Shown here: positions 47,850-61,380 of the stretch, in pieces
Layout of the letters: each line of letters begins with the position of its first letter
Position numbering within the stretch: the stretch's first letter is position 1
Assembly: GCA_963573385.1 (NCBI GenBank)
Contig: CAUYLG010048140.1
Span: 1-64,000, forward strand
Source of the DNA: Cacajao melanocephalus
Lineage: Eukaryota; Chordata; Mammalia; Primates; Pitheciidae
Direction of reading: 5' to 3'
Length of the DNA stretch: 64,000 bases
Notes under the pieces: model-generated
Seen by the model: the letters and a program-made list of their open reading frames with translations, nothing else
Databases searched by the model: none
What the model was told of the DNA's origin: nothing
Translations under genes and position numbers: made by a program

Positions 47850-48058
47850 AAATAAAAGGAAGTATGGAGGAGGAAATGGGGAGTTACTGTTTAATGGGTA
47901 TAAAGTTTTCATTTTGCAAGATAAAGGGAGTTCTGGAGGTGGATGGTGGTAATGGTTGCCCAACAATATGAATGTACTCAATACCAATGAATCGTATACT
48001 TAAAAATGTTTAAGATAGTAAATTTCATGTTATGTGTATTTCACCACAATAAAAAAAA
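47850..48058 (+). mobile_element. LINE-1 (L1M-type) 3' end
   Basis: GGGGAGTTACTGTTTAATGG, TTCTGGAGGTGGATGGTGGT, TATACTTAAAAATGTTTAAG and GTGTATTTCACCACAATAAA give the L1M 3' UTR through its tail. Confidence 0.82.
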
Positions 48059-48160
48059 ATAGGGAACAAGAAAAACGAGAAAGTAAATGGAAAAAGGCTT
48101 CACTGTTTGTGTTGCAGAGGAGCACATTTAGAAAGAAGAAATTGGTTTTATCCCTCAGGC

Positions 48161-48179
48161 AAAAAAAAAAAAAAAAAAA
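48161..48179. repeat. A19 homopolymer
   Basis: Pure A-run not attached to a recognised element. Confidence 0.9.
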
Positions 48180-48224
48180 TAGGCTGCCCATATTCCATGA
48201 TGATGTGATGCTATAGTAGATGAA

Positions 48225-48445
48225 GCCATAATCATAATTAACATTTATGTGGCACATTACAGTTTACAAGTACTTTTGTACACATAATATTATTGACATA
48301 ATAACCTTGTGAAATAGCTAATTATCTTCACTTTGCATATGAGAACTCCAAGACTAAGGTCAAATAACTTCCCAAGGTGATATATTTGCCAAAGAGCAGA
48401 AGCAAGACGTCATTCCAGGGCCCTAACTCTTACCACAACCGTCTT
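48225..48445 (-). mobile_element. MIR, nearly full length
   Basis: CATTACAGTTTACAAGTACT, ACATAATAACCTTGTGAAAT, CAAATAACTTCCCAAGGTGA and AGACGTCATTCCAGGGCCC cover most of MIR in reverse. Confidence 0.82.
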
Positions 48446-48603
48446 CTATGAAATATAGTACCAAGTCAGCAGCGAAGCTCTTATGCTGGCAAAACCATCC
48501 GATGTTTTCACTTGAAAAGTCAAATGTTTGGTACATAAACTGACAAGGGCAAATATATTTAAATTGTGTTTAAAGAAAATCTTTAGCTTAGAAACCCTAC
48601 TTA

Positions 48604-48923
<320 letters not shown>

Positions 48924-48934
48924 CTACTACTTAT

Positions 48935-49211
48935 TGAGGAGTGCTTTAAATAGTTTAATAAAATATTAGTTTTACTAATATAAACAATACCCCACTTGTT
49001 TGCATCCTTATTTTGTGTTTGTTACACTTTCAGATACTAGTTTAATTTTTTTTTAATCTCCCTCTATAAAACATTTACCATCCTAAAGGGATATGTGATG
49101 TTATCAGCACAGCCAGGCAAGGTATAGTGTGAGAAACTGAGAAAAGTTCTAATAATTTAGAATCGTCGGTCTCTAAACATTAAAAATCCTTTCACAACCA
49201 CTTATCCCATT
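48935..49211. other. Unique AT-rich DNA
   Basis: Nothing recognised. Confidence 0.4.
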
Positions 49212-49222
49212 AAGATACAAAA

Positions 49223-49518
<296 letters not shown>

Positions 49519-49529
49519 AAGATACAAAA

Positions 49530-49894
49530 TGAAAAGTTACATGTTTTCAAATTAAATGTTAGAGTAAAAATGGATGTTTTAAATGTAGATTTTCTCTTGT
49601 TTGCCAAGTTTTCTTAGTTATTTTTGGACACATCTGATCAAAGATTAAGAAGTTGGTATTGTCTATTATTTTTATTAAATATCATCTTGAGTTGCAACAC
49701 ATGATTTCTGCAACTTTGTAAGATCTCTTAGAGTTTTGTCTTTGGATGGTATGCAAATGATTCGATCTGACAAGCAGGTGGTTTTGGTAAACAGAAATCT
49801 GGTCTCTTGAGATTTGTTTTGCCTGTCAGCCAATTTATTTTTGAAATTACAAGCATCATAGACATCATGAACATTTCTTATTCTCATATATTGA
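49530..49894. other. Unique DNA
   Basis: No gene recognised. Confidence 0.4.
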
Positions 49895-50205
49895 CTAACC
49901 ACATGCATTAAATACACATTTATTATGGACTTGCCACATGGCATGTACTACAAAAATTAGACATGCTTCTAAAGAACTCTTATCATATTAATAAGCAGAG
50001 AAATTAACACATATACACATTTTTAGAATGTAATGGGATGAATACAATACTAGAAGTATATGTACATAATCTGGGGTCACAGAAGTTATTTTTCTCTCAG
50101 TAAATAAGAAGAGATACCTCCACAGAGGAAGAATTATTTGAGTTCAAACTCAGACGATGAAAACACTTCACCAGGAAAGGGATGGGAAGGTGTATGCAGA
50201 TTTTT
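49895..50205 (-). mobile_element. LINE-2 fragment
   Basis: TACACATTTATTATGGACTT, then ACCTCCACAGAGGAAGAATT, then TTGAGTTCAAACTCAGACGA follow the L2 3' end in reverse, strongly diverged. Confidence 0.5.
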
Positions 50206-50670
50206 TACTTTGTCACTTGCTTTAAGATTAGTTATTTTTCTTCAGTGAATAGTATGGAGACACATAATATCAGATGCTCTGAATATAATATTGAAAACTT
50301 CTTTAGATTTTGCAGTCAGTTCATCATCCTTTCATAGAGTCAACAGTCTCTTTAAATTGGCCAAACTATGTTCTTCTACTCTACCTGCCATTGAATGGAT
50401 TGGTAACAATGCATTGTTGATCAATAAACATTAAGCTTAATTATTAAGCTCCTGGATTAATTTACCCCTGCATTGGTAGTGTCAGGATGCTCAGCTGCAG
50501 GGTGAGCCACTCTCATGGAACCATCCATGGGGACCCTGGGCAGTTTTCTGCAAATCTGTTTGAGTTGAGGCATTTATCTCCAACTCTCTTGTACCCTATT
50601 CTATTATAACTACTACATTTTCCTTTCTGGTGGAACTATAGTTCAAGAACTATCGTTGAATTTTAGTAGA
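50206..50670. other. Unique DNA
   Basis: Nothing recognised. Confidence 0.4.
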
Positions 50671-50962
50671 TTTTTTTTCTTTTGAGGTGGAGTCTTGCTC
50701 TGTCGCCCAGGCTGGAGTGCAGTGGCATGATCTCGGCTCACTGCAACCTCCACCTCCAGATTCAAGCAATTATTCTGCCTCAACCTCCTGAGTAGCTGGG
50801 ACTACATGTGTGTGCTGCCATGTCCGGCTAGTTTTTGTATTTTTAGTAGAGATGTTGTTTCACCATATTGGACAGGCTGGTCTTGAACTCCTGACCTTGT
50901 GATCCACCCACCTCAGTTTCCCAAAGTGCTGAGATTACAGATTTGAGCCACCAGGTCCGGCC
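50671..50962 (-). mobile_element. Alu SINE, dimeric
   Basis: Complete antisense dimer, T-run at its start (50671-50678). Confidence 0.94.
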
Positions 50963-51363
50963 AAATGGTAGTAATGTCTTTCTAAGATACTGTATCATCA
51001 CCCTGTCTTACTCTCTTACTGGTATGATGTAACATGTATCACTGAATAACATAAGCTCCATTTTATAGTCGATAGTGATGATTTATGGTCAGTTGATATA
51101 TGTGATTTATTCAGAAATCATATCAACGTAGAGGTTCCCAATCAATTACATTGTGTGTTCTTTTTTAAACTTTAATTAAATTTTGAAAAGGAATTTTATA
51201 TTACTGTACCTTACTTTTGATGGTCAAGCAAGTCATAAGTGGCCTGTTGTCTAGAATCCTGATTGGCATCTATCTTGCTTATTCTTTGCTAGTAAATATT
51301 TCAGGTTATTTTGAGCTATGCTTGAATTTTCTTACATATTTGAATCAAATAAATAATAGACCA
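50963..51363. other. Unique AT-rich DNA
   Basis: Nothing recognised. Confidence 0.4.
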
Positions 51364-51519
51364 AGCTGAGTATGGTGGTGCATGCCAATAGTCCCAACTA
51401 AGCAGGAGGCTGAGGTGAGAGGCTCACCTGAGACCAGTGGTTGGAAATTATGCCATGAGATATGATTATGCCATTGCACTCTACCCTGGACAACAGAGCA
51501 AAACCCTTTCTCAAAAATA
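51364..51519 (+). mobile_element. Monomeric Alu-like element (FRAM-type)
   Basis: A single monomer of about 155 bp: GCTGAGTATGGTGGTGCATG, GTCCCAACTAAGCAGGAGGC, TGATTATGCCATTGCACTCT, then CAACAGAGCAAAACCCTTTC. The continuous passage from the head to the GATTATGCCATTGCACTC end is as in free right monomers that predate dimeric Alu. Confidence 0.75.
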
Positions 51520-51867
51520 ATAACACACCAATACTTAGATGGTTTTTCTGTATAGCCTTATTTTCTTTCACAAAGTTTTATTCTGGATATTCTCTGTATC
51601 AGGTGTTCCTTTAACTTTGATGTGTCTGCCTGGTAAGGGCTTTAAACACTGTCATTTTCCCTGATTTAGATTTTTGTCCATCACAGATTGTAAACTTTTT
51701 CTCTCTTAGGAAAGGAAATCTTCTGAACAGAGTAGTTATAACATTTGATACTCACTTGTAAAAATGAATTCTGCCGGACTTTCCTGTTCTAGGATTCTGT
51801 TTGTGTAATGGCAGGGTGGAAACAACAGATTGTAGTTGCGTGAATGTTATCTGTATTATGTCAGAGA
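51520..51867. other. Unique DNA
   Basis: Nothing recognised. Confidence 0.4.
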
Positions 51868-51882
51868 AAGAAACATCAAATT

Positions 51883-52013
51883 GGCTGGGCACAGTGGCTC
51901 ACGCCCGTAATCCCAGCGCTTTGGGAGGCCGAGGCAGGCAGATCACAAGGTCGAGAGTTTGAGACCAGCCTGGCCAACATGGTGAAACGCCATCTCTTTA
52001 AAAAAAAAAAAGT
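51883..52013 (+). mobile_element. Left-monomer-only Alu with A-tail and perfect TSD
   Basis: The left monomer ends ACGCCATCTCTTT followed by A11. A perfect 15-bp duplication AAGAAACATCAAATT lies at 51868-51882 and 52014-52028. The wording (GATCACAAGGTCGAGAGTTT) is of a young dimeric-Alu subfamily, not an ancient free monomer. Confidence 0.92.
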
Positions 52014-52028
52014 AAGAAACATCAAATT

Positions 52029-52904
52029 TATCCTGAATTAGATCAAATAGAAAACTCCAAAGAATTTTAATACAAGTGAAAAAGTCAATTAATTGAATTG
52101 GAAATTATAATTTTCAGTGTTTAGGTGGTAGTATATATTGAAATAAGAGTTTCTGGAAAATATTGATTAAAATCGTTCTAAAGGCTTTTGGATTCCATCA
52201 CATGGATTTTATTTCTTGGACTCTTGTAGTGTGGCACATCATTAGTGCTGGAGCATCTATGCAGTCATGTCTAATCACACTACTGTGATGCTTCTGTGTG
52301 GGGTCCCTTACACAGTGATCTGTTCCCTGTAGAAACAGAAGGTCATGACAACTCAGAAAGCAGAGATTCTATTGTTAGTTCAGACAGAGGAAAACAAATT
52401 TTTTTTTTAATGGATATGTCCCTTTCCAGTTTTTGGAGGAGAATTTCTCTGCAGGTTATTCAGGAACAAATTAGGCATTTGGTCAATGCAAAACTGAATC
52501 TATCAGTGAATTATATTTTTTAAAAAAAGAATGAGTCAGTAAAGGAGTGGCTTTTTCCTGCACCCAGAAAAATGTGTCCATCTTCTTGTGATTAACATGC
52601 AGCTGAGTGGAATTGCCTAGAGTGTTTCATTAGAAACACATACAGTAATGTTTCAACACCACAAGGCTAATTACCTATCTAATTCAACTGCTTCAAGAAA
52701 ATCTTGTTTTCTTGCTAAGTAAATCTGAAGATGAATAATAAAAATATTAATATTAATTTCTAAAATAAAATCTTGACATTAGGGTAATGATTGTCTGATA
52801 GCCATAGCTTCTTCCATACATCTCAGTAAATGCCAACTCTTACCTCAGTAGCCTGTTATTTACAAATGTTTCTCTGACATGGAGTAGACTCATACTAAAT
52901 CTCT
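52029..52904. other. Unique AT-rich DNA
   Basis: No gene or repeat recognised. Confidence 0.5.
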
Positions 52905-53575
52905 TATCTAATAATAATGAAACCTAACTTTTGTTGAGCAATTAATAGGCACTTTCCCAAACACATATCTCATCTAATCCTCGCTACAACTCTGTGAGGT
53001 AGGTGTTAAACACACTCTCTGAATGAAGAGACCACCTAAACAGGCTTTGTGTGAGCAACATGGCTGTTTATTCACCCAGGTGCAGGTGGGCTGAGTCCAA
53101 AAAGAGAGTCAGCAGAGGGAGGTGGGATAGGAGTTGATTTTATAGATTTGGGATAGGCAGTGGAAAGTTACAGAAGTTACAGTTCAGAGTGGGTTTTGCA
53201 AGCTGAGAGGGGTTCATAGGGTCTGAAGTCATGAGGTTGACCTATCAGTTGAGCAAGATTGGTTATAAAGTCCAGTTGCCTTATCAGGTGAGGCAGGAAT
53301 AAGGAACAATAGAAGAATGTCTCAAAGTTAATTAGATGCTGCAGGGGTTGATCATTCTTCTCCTTTTGTGGTTTTACAGTTACTTCAGACTTTCTGTTTC
53401 CAGGAACTCATCTGGAGGTGTACGTGCAGGTCACAGAGGTTACCGTGCAGTCCATGGCGCAGTCGGCCTAAAAGACCTTATAGTAGGTACTGTCAATACT
53501 TCATTGTACAGATGAGTAGACTGAGACACAAAGTGGCTAAATGACACCTTGAGGAACCAATAAAAAAAAATGGAG
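52905..53575 (-). mobile_element. MIR, split by an LTR
   Basis: The first part (52905-53018) has CATATCTCATCTAATCCTCG and CTCTGTGAGGTAGGTG. The second part (about 53480-53575) has TACAGATGAGTAGACTGAGA and AAAGTGGCTAAATGACACC. They are consecutive parts of one antisense MIR. Confidence 0.8.
53020..53475 (-). mobile_element. Solo ERV1 LTR, HERV-H (LTR7)-like, antisense
   Basis: Read in reverse, the 3' end has GAGTCAGCCCACCTGCACCT-type sequence, AATAAACAGCC (polyadenylation signal region near 53065-53078), TGTTGCTCACACAAAGCCTG and GGTGGTCTCTTCA. The U3 side has GTGACCTGCACGTACACCTC and TGAAGTAACTG. This order is that of LTR7, here rather diverged. No internal proviral sequence is present, so it is a solo LTR. 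It is about 455 bp and is inserted in a MIR. Confidence 0.72.
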
Positions 53576-53603
53576 ATTGAGAACATATTAAAAGCCAGAT
53601 CAT

Positions 53604-53907
<304 letters not shown>

Positions 53908-53911
53908 TCAT

Positions 53912-55014
53912 CTGAGAGATGATTGTCACTTTGCAAGGAAGAAAAGCTTAGTCTTATCAAGCAAAAAGAAAATGAAAGAGCTTCCTTTCTGCCATATGAA
54001 GAGTATAATGAAATTTTTCCTGAAAAGTTATTTTAGAAAGCAGGAGTTGCACCAAAACATTGTATGTACTAAATTTGGAGAGGAGGGAAATTCCTTCAGG
54101 TAGTGATCTTTATTACTAAGACTTGATTTGGAAGCCAACTTTTAGAACTCAGTTAAAAACTGCTAAACCCAAGCACTTATATAATAGAAATGCTGACATG
54201 ACCTTAATTCCAGAGGTGCAAAGGGTATAACTGAATTTAAGAACAATGCGTCTTACCCATTAAGTCATTAAATAGATTGTAATAATCTGACTCATTTGGT
54301 AAGTACCAAATGAAAGTGATTAACAATGATATGCAAGTAAAATGAGCTTGCACTATTAGCTACTGTATTTTAGGTTGTGTTTGCCAAATATAACATTAAA
54401 TTACAATACAGTCATTTAAAAAATGTTATGGTAGTATATTTTAAATGTTTCTGAACATGATGCCAACATAGAGAGGGATTTTTAGAATCTACAGAATATT
54501 GCCAAGTGCTTATGTGTAATTCAGATAGCTTATATTTACAGTCTTTAGAATTAAACCTAATCAGAAATGCACATCTTTTTGACCCAAATTTCTGGAGTTC
54601 CTCAGGTGATATGGTACATCTATTTGAAGAGTATATATAAGGATGCCAAGTAAATGCCATAGCTGGAACATTCCTCCACACAGTTATATATTTGGCACTG
54701 GAGAAAAAACATCCAGATGTTTGGCATTATACAACCAAATGCCTAAATCCAAGGGAAATCATGAGTTAAACACACAGCCATAGAATGTCATCAATGTAGT
54801 CATCAAATTGGGTTCATTCTATCTCAAACAAAATAAAACAAAGCCAAAATTCTTCTTTTCATTTTGAAGGGCAGGGCTGAAAACCTAGATTTTCTATTTA
54901 TATTGTCTCAACTCTCTATTTAATCTGACTGCTTCTAGGATCAGTAATGAAGTGCACTAATCATTTCAGTGCAACATCGAATTCACTAGTGGAAAACACA
55001 TTAGCCCTCAGAAT
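53912..55014. other. Unique AT-rich DNA, 1.1 kb
   Basis: No gene or repeat recognised. An 89-codon minus-strand frame (54412-54681) has no known domain. Confidence 0.5.
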
Positions 55015-55029
55015 TCCAATACTTATTTT

Positions 55030-55344
55030 TTTGTTGGTGTTTTGGTTTTTTGCTTTTGTTTTTTTGACACAGAGTCTCCCTCTGTGGCCCAGGCTGGAGT
55101 GCAGTGGCATGATCTCGGCTCACTGCAACCTCTGTCTCCCAGGTTCACGCAGTTCCCTCCCTCAGCCTCTTGAGTAACTGGGATTACAAGCACCCGCCAT
55201 CACGCCTGGCTAGTTTTTGTATTTTTAGTAGAGACAGGGTTTCACCATGTTGGCCAGGCTGGTCTTGAACTCCTGACCTTGTAATCCACCTGCCTCAGCC
55301 TCCCAAAGTGCTGGGATTATAGGCGTGAGCCACTATGCCCAGCC
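55030..55344 (-). mobile_element. Alu SINE, dimeric
   Basis: Complete, with a (TTTTG)n-type tail. The target duplication is TCCAATACTTATTTT (55015-55029) against TCCAACACTTATTTT (55345-55359). Confidence 0.95.
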
Positions 55345-55365
55345 TCCAACACTTATTTTGATTGG

Positions 55366-55401
55366 ACCTCTTGCTTGTTTTATACCTCTTGCTTGTTTTA
55401 T
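55366..55401. repeat. Perfect 18-bp tandem duplication
   Basis: ACCTCTTGCTTGTTTTAT occurs at 55366-55383 and again at 55384-55401, just outside the Alu target duplication. Confidence 0.97.
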
Positions 55402-55580
55402 TTCCCTGTGTAAATACAAATATAGCAAATATGAGTTGATACATAAATGAGAATACATCTAATAGATTTTCCAGGTAAGAGTTGGTCACAATAATTGCGA
55501 ATATATTCAAATGTTTATTTTAGGTTTATATATAAGCAGTAAGCCATGGATATGAATATGTGCATACATGTTAAAAGATA

Positions 55581-55698
55581 GGCCGGGCGCGGTGGCTCAC
55601 GCCTGTAATCCAAGCACTTTGGAGGCCAAGGAGGGCAGATCACCTGAGGTCGGGAGTCCAAGACCAGCCTGACCAACATGGTGAAACCCCGTCTATAA
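55581..55698 (+). mobile_element. Left-monomer Alu without A-tail, consensus-like 5' end
   Basis: The 5' end GGCCGGGCGCGGTGGCTCAC keeps its CpGs, indicating youth. The sequence stops after GAAACCCCGTCT and runs into TATAAGAAAATATATATATG. No A-tail or clear target duplication is seen. Confidence 0.88.
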
Positions 55699-56302
55699 GA
55701 AAATATATATATGTAACTCAGTGACCTAAAAATTGCAAATTAAAAAAAAAATCCACTGCATAGTAAATAGTGTTTTTAAAAATTAAGGGTTTAAATTGAA
55801 TATAAGTGACTCAATTCGTGTAATAGATCATGGCAAAATGGCTCAAATTTTTCCTACTCCTCACAATGTGTATATACGGTTCCTCCCATCAAGATGTTAA
55901 ATTCATTTGTCCGCATGCTCACCCCTTGAATCAAGCTGTCTTGTAGCTTGCTTTCATCACTACAATGTGGTGGCCATGATGGGATGCCATTCATAGTCAA
56001 GGCCCCAAGAGGTGTTATGCATACTCACGACTTGCTTCTCTTCCTTTGCCATGAGAACAGCTCTGGGCTAGCTGCTAAAGAATGAGAGACTACATAAGAG
56101 AGAGCCAAATCATCCCAGCTGGGGCCATCCTAGACAAGCCAGTACCACCACACCGCCTGCTGACCCACCAGCTGATCACAAAAACGTAAGCAAGACCAGC
56201 TAAGAACATTTGAGGTTGGTGCAGACCAGTGCACTCATCTGGCTGACTTGTAGGCTTATATGAGAGAAATAATAAATGGTTGCTTTAAGTCAATAAGTTT
56301 AG
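55699..56302. other. Unique DNA
   Basis: No gene or repeat recognised. Confidence 0.45.
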
Positions 56303-56600
<298 letters not shown>

Positions 56601-56764
56601 AGGGTAGTTTCTTATGCCACAGTAGATTATTGATACAATTAGTGACAGACAATATTTTTATAGCAAAATAATGAAAATATCACAGTTATCTCTAAATATT
56701 AATGATCCTTGAATTTACATACATTTAGTATTTTTTGATGCGCTGCCACAGACTTGGCCTGTAG

Positions 56765-56850
56765 GCAAGACAGATGTGATAATCCTCATTTTAAAGATGA
56801 GATAATGGAAACATTGAAAAGCTAAATCACACACACAGCTACTGTTGAGG
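56765..56850 (-). mobile_element. MIR fragment
   Basis: AATCCTCATTTTAAAGATGA then AAAAGCTAAATCACACACAC is the MIR core in reverse. Confidence 0.75.
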
Positions 56851-56887
56851 AAAGGTAGGGGTAGAGATAGATTTAAAGAGTAGAATT

Positions 56888-57080
56888 GGCTGGATGCAGC
56901 GGCTCACACCTGTAATTTCAACCCTTTGGGAGGCTGAGGAGGAAGAATCGCCTGAACCCAAGAGTTCGAGACCAGCCTGGACAATGTAGTGAGACGCACC
57001 CCCCGCATCGCTCCCCCACCCTGCATCAACCCCCAACCCCCCCATCACCCCCCGACCTGGTCTCTCTTTTTTTTTTGTTA
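56888..57080 (+). mobile_element. Left-monomer Alu with a C-rich expansion
   Basis: The left monomer (56888-56995) reaches TGTAGTGAGAC, where CCCGTCTCT is expected. Instead about 60 bp of C-rich sequence follows (56996-57058), then TGGTCTCTC and T10. AGTAGAATT at 56879-56887 and 57081-57089 bounds the whole block as a target duplication. The C-tract appears to have grown inside the inserted element. Confidence 0.82.
56996..57058 (-). repeat. C-rich tract; G-quadruplex motif on the minus strand
   Basis: Runs of C6, C5, C3, C5, C7 and C6 start at 56999, 57013, 57019, 57030, 57037 and 57048. On the minus strand the last three runs alone can supply four G-triplets with loops of 4, 1 and 2. Confidence 0.85.
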
Positions 57081-57089
57081 AGTAGAATT

Positions 57090-57784
57090 CAGTTCTCTTC
57101 TCTCTAAATCCACATCAGTTTTCAATTACCTTTATGATCTTAAGTGGCTTCATTGTGAATTTGACTTAAGGATTAAAAATAGATGCATTCTGGTACTCAG
57201 TGAAATAGCTAATAAAGCAAGCTCTATCCCCACCATTAGGAAAACTAGGATATCGCTTCTTCAATAAACCCCCTAAAATCAAAAAGGAGAAAATATCCCA
57301 AAATCCTACACATAATTTAATATTGTTGTTGTTTTGTTGTTGACTATCTTAGGCTTCCAAGGTGTTTACTTTCACTGAGAAGATAAAAGGAGCAGGGGTA
57401 AAATTCACCTCTCTTACTTTGGTGTCAACCTTTAGGCTACTTAATAAACCAATTAAATTAAAGATTTAGAATGTACAAATCTTTACACTGAGATAACTAC
57501 TGAGCAATCAATGATAATTTAAAAAATCAATTGGTCTTCTGTAGTAATTAAATTTGTCTGCTTAGATATAATTGATATTGTTTGCAACTAATTATCCAAG
57601 AAAGGGCTCTGAGGGACTTGTAGAGACTAAAGGAATTGAGCCAAAGAATCTTCCTAATTTGAAATTGGACTGAATGCCATGTTTTCTCAAAAACTGATTA
57701 AGTCTTCTTTAGAAACACACTATTGAACAAACTCAAATACAGTCAGGAAATCAGTATTTCATTAGAGACAGTTTACCATGGTAG
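57090..57784. other. Unique DNA with (TTG)n
   Basis: Imperfect (TTG)n at 57322-57342. No gene recognised. Confidence 0.5.
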
Positions 57785-57955
57785 CTAGTACTCTTGTGTG
57801 ACCATGGGTGAATCACATGTCACTGTTTCAGTTCTCTCATCCATAAAATGGAGATAATAACTATATCTACCTCACAAGTTGTTGTAAGCACTAAGTTAAT
57901 AAAACCTTTAGAACAGGGACTGCCTTATAATAAGCCTAGTGTTAATATCATTATT
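57785..57955 (+). mobile_element. MIR, nearly full
   Basis: TGTGACCATGGGTGAATCAC, CTCATCCATAAAATGGAGAT, CTACCTCACAAGTTGTTGTA and TTATTAGTTG follow MIR in sense. Confidence 0.88.
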
Positions 57956-58831
57956 AGTTGTCTCTTGGCACTATCTTTAGAAAGAAGGATAAGTCACCAA
58001 TTACAAGTTCATTTTATTGTTTTATTCTGACTTGTACCTAATTCCTACGGGCATTTTATATTCAAGGGTGACTATGCCACCCTTTCCCACATTATGAGAG
58101 TCTACTGTTCTTGGGAAGAAAGAGGACAAAAATAGGGACATGGGAAGTTCACACTGCTGCACGGAATATCTGGTTACAAGTTATTAAGCCATACCCCTTT
58201 CCCTCTCATAAGCAATTCATTTCTCAGCACCAGAGGGGAAGAGTAATAATAAAATAAAACATGGGATCATCTTATCACTGATGGTGAGCATTTGTATTTT
58301 CACTTAAAAATGTGGCAGAGCAATTTACTGCAGCCCTCAGGCAGCCTAAATGACATGTTACCAAGTTATATGGATATACTATTACCTATTTATTCTGATA
58401 TTCAATGTGGAAATGTCAAGGGGATTCCTACTTAAGTACACTAAATTATTGACTCCTGGGGCTGGAAAGTACACTAAGAAACTATTAGCTATTGAACCCA
58501 TCCCTCGATAAGAATCTATGGCCCGAATAAAGGCAAACGTTTACAAATTCTGAAGAAAGCTATTACACTATCTTCTGCATTAAGCTTTTCAGTCTTCCAG
58601 GAAATTCTTTTTAAGGTATTCTGGCTTCAGCTTAAGTACATGTGCATTTGTTTCTATCGTTTGATGAAATGAAAACAGCTGGTGAGCCTTCTGCCCCATG
58701 CAGCGTTTCCTTGAATTATCTTCTTAGTCCCAGTCCTGTATTTCCCAGTACTAACCAGACAGATTTATTTGAATGTCATCCACTTATTCCATAACCTGTT
58801 TTCCCATATGAGATTAAATAAAGACTACCCT
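57956..58831. other. Unique DNA
   Basis: No gene or repeat recognised with confidence. Confidence 0.5.
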
Positions 58832-59122
<291 letters not shown>

Positions 59123-59286
59123 TTATGCCCTCTCAGAAAATACAGGAATAATAAGTTGAGCTTTGCAGTTCAGATATGCCTTCTCCAACCTTCTGCAATA
59201 CCTATCAGTCAAATAAGAGTTAAGGAAAAAGAATAGCCCAAAGGTTAGACACTTCTCTGTTGTTACTGCTAATGGTAGGTTAGGCT

Positions 59287-59586
59287 GTATTTTTTTTTTT
59301 TTTTTTTTTTGAGATGGAGTCTCACTCTATCACCCAGGCTGGCGTGCAGTGGTGAGATCTCGGGTGACTGCAACCTCTGCCTCCCAGGTTCAAGCCATTC
59401 TCCTGCCTCAGCCTCCTGAGTAGCTGGGATTACAGGCCCATGCCACCACGCCTGGCTAATTTTTGTCTTTTTAGTAGAGACGGGGTTTCACCATGTTGGT
59501 CAGGCTGGTCTTGAACTCCTGACCTCGTGATCCGCCTGCCTCGGCCTCCCAAAGTGCTGGGACTACAGGAGCCACCATGCCCAGCA
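59287..59586 (-). mobile_element. Alu SINE, dimeric
   Basis: T22 tail. AGGTTAGGCT at 59277-59286 and 59587-59596 is the target duplication. It is 171 bp from an Alu in the opposite orientation. Confidence 0.95.
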
Positions 59587-59744
59587 AGGTTAGGCTATTT
59601 AGCCAAGACTAAGAATATGAGCCAGAAGACCACCAACAAATCATAGTACAGTTAACATATTGTAGCTCCTAATAAATAATTAAAAACCATCTTTAAAAAC
59701 AAAATAATGTGTATGAATTAAACACACTCAAATATAAGTGCTGA

Positions 59745-60052
<308 letters not shown>

Positions 60053-60519
60053 ACTTGTCCTGTGTATTTGATACTTAACACCACTCAGATAGCTCCCTTC
60101 ACAACTGAGATGCTCATTCAGTCCCCAGAGGCCTCCACTGCTAAAGATTCTCAGCTGAGCCACTCCCAGGAATTGTTATTGGGTAAAGGGAGCTGTCTTA
60201 CTCAAGATTACACTCTCAACCCAAGGGCAGCCCACAAGGATTAGTCAATGCCTGGGCAGGGTAGAGGGTACAAAAGCATAGCCTCAACTTTGATGAGATG
60301 TCTGGGCTTTAAAGCTCACTTGTAGGATTGTCTGGGTTCTTTAAAATTCCATCACAGTTCAACTTCTTTCTCACTCTGTCCCCACTTTCCTTACTTTCTT
60401 ACAGGTGTTGTTCCCTAGAGCTTCCTGCTTTAAACCTCTGACATGCAATTTTCATCTCCGAGTCTGTTCTTCAGGAAAGTGACCTTTGATAACTTTCCCA
60501 TATGAAATACACCTCAGGA
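60053..60519. other. Unique DNA
   Basis: Nothing recognised. Confidence 0.45.
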
Positions 60520-60826
<307 letters not shown>

Positions 60827-60954
60827 CCAAGAAATTAAATGATAATATTCAACTCATTTAAGAAATGATACTACAGAATAAATATTTCTATAGAATACAT
60901 ATTTTTTTAAATTATAGAATAACTAGGACAATCTAAGGGAAATGTAAGGCCTTC

Positions 60955-61380
<426 letters not shown>

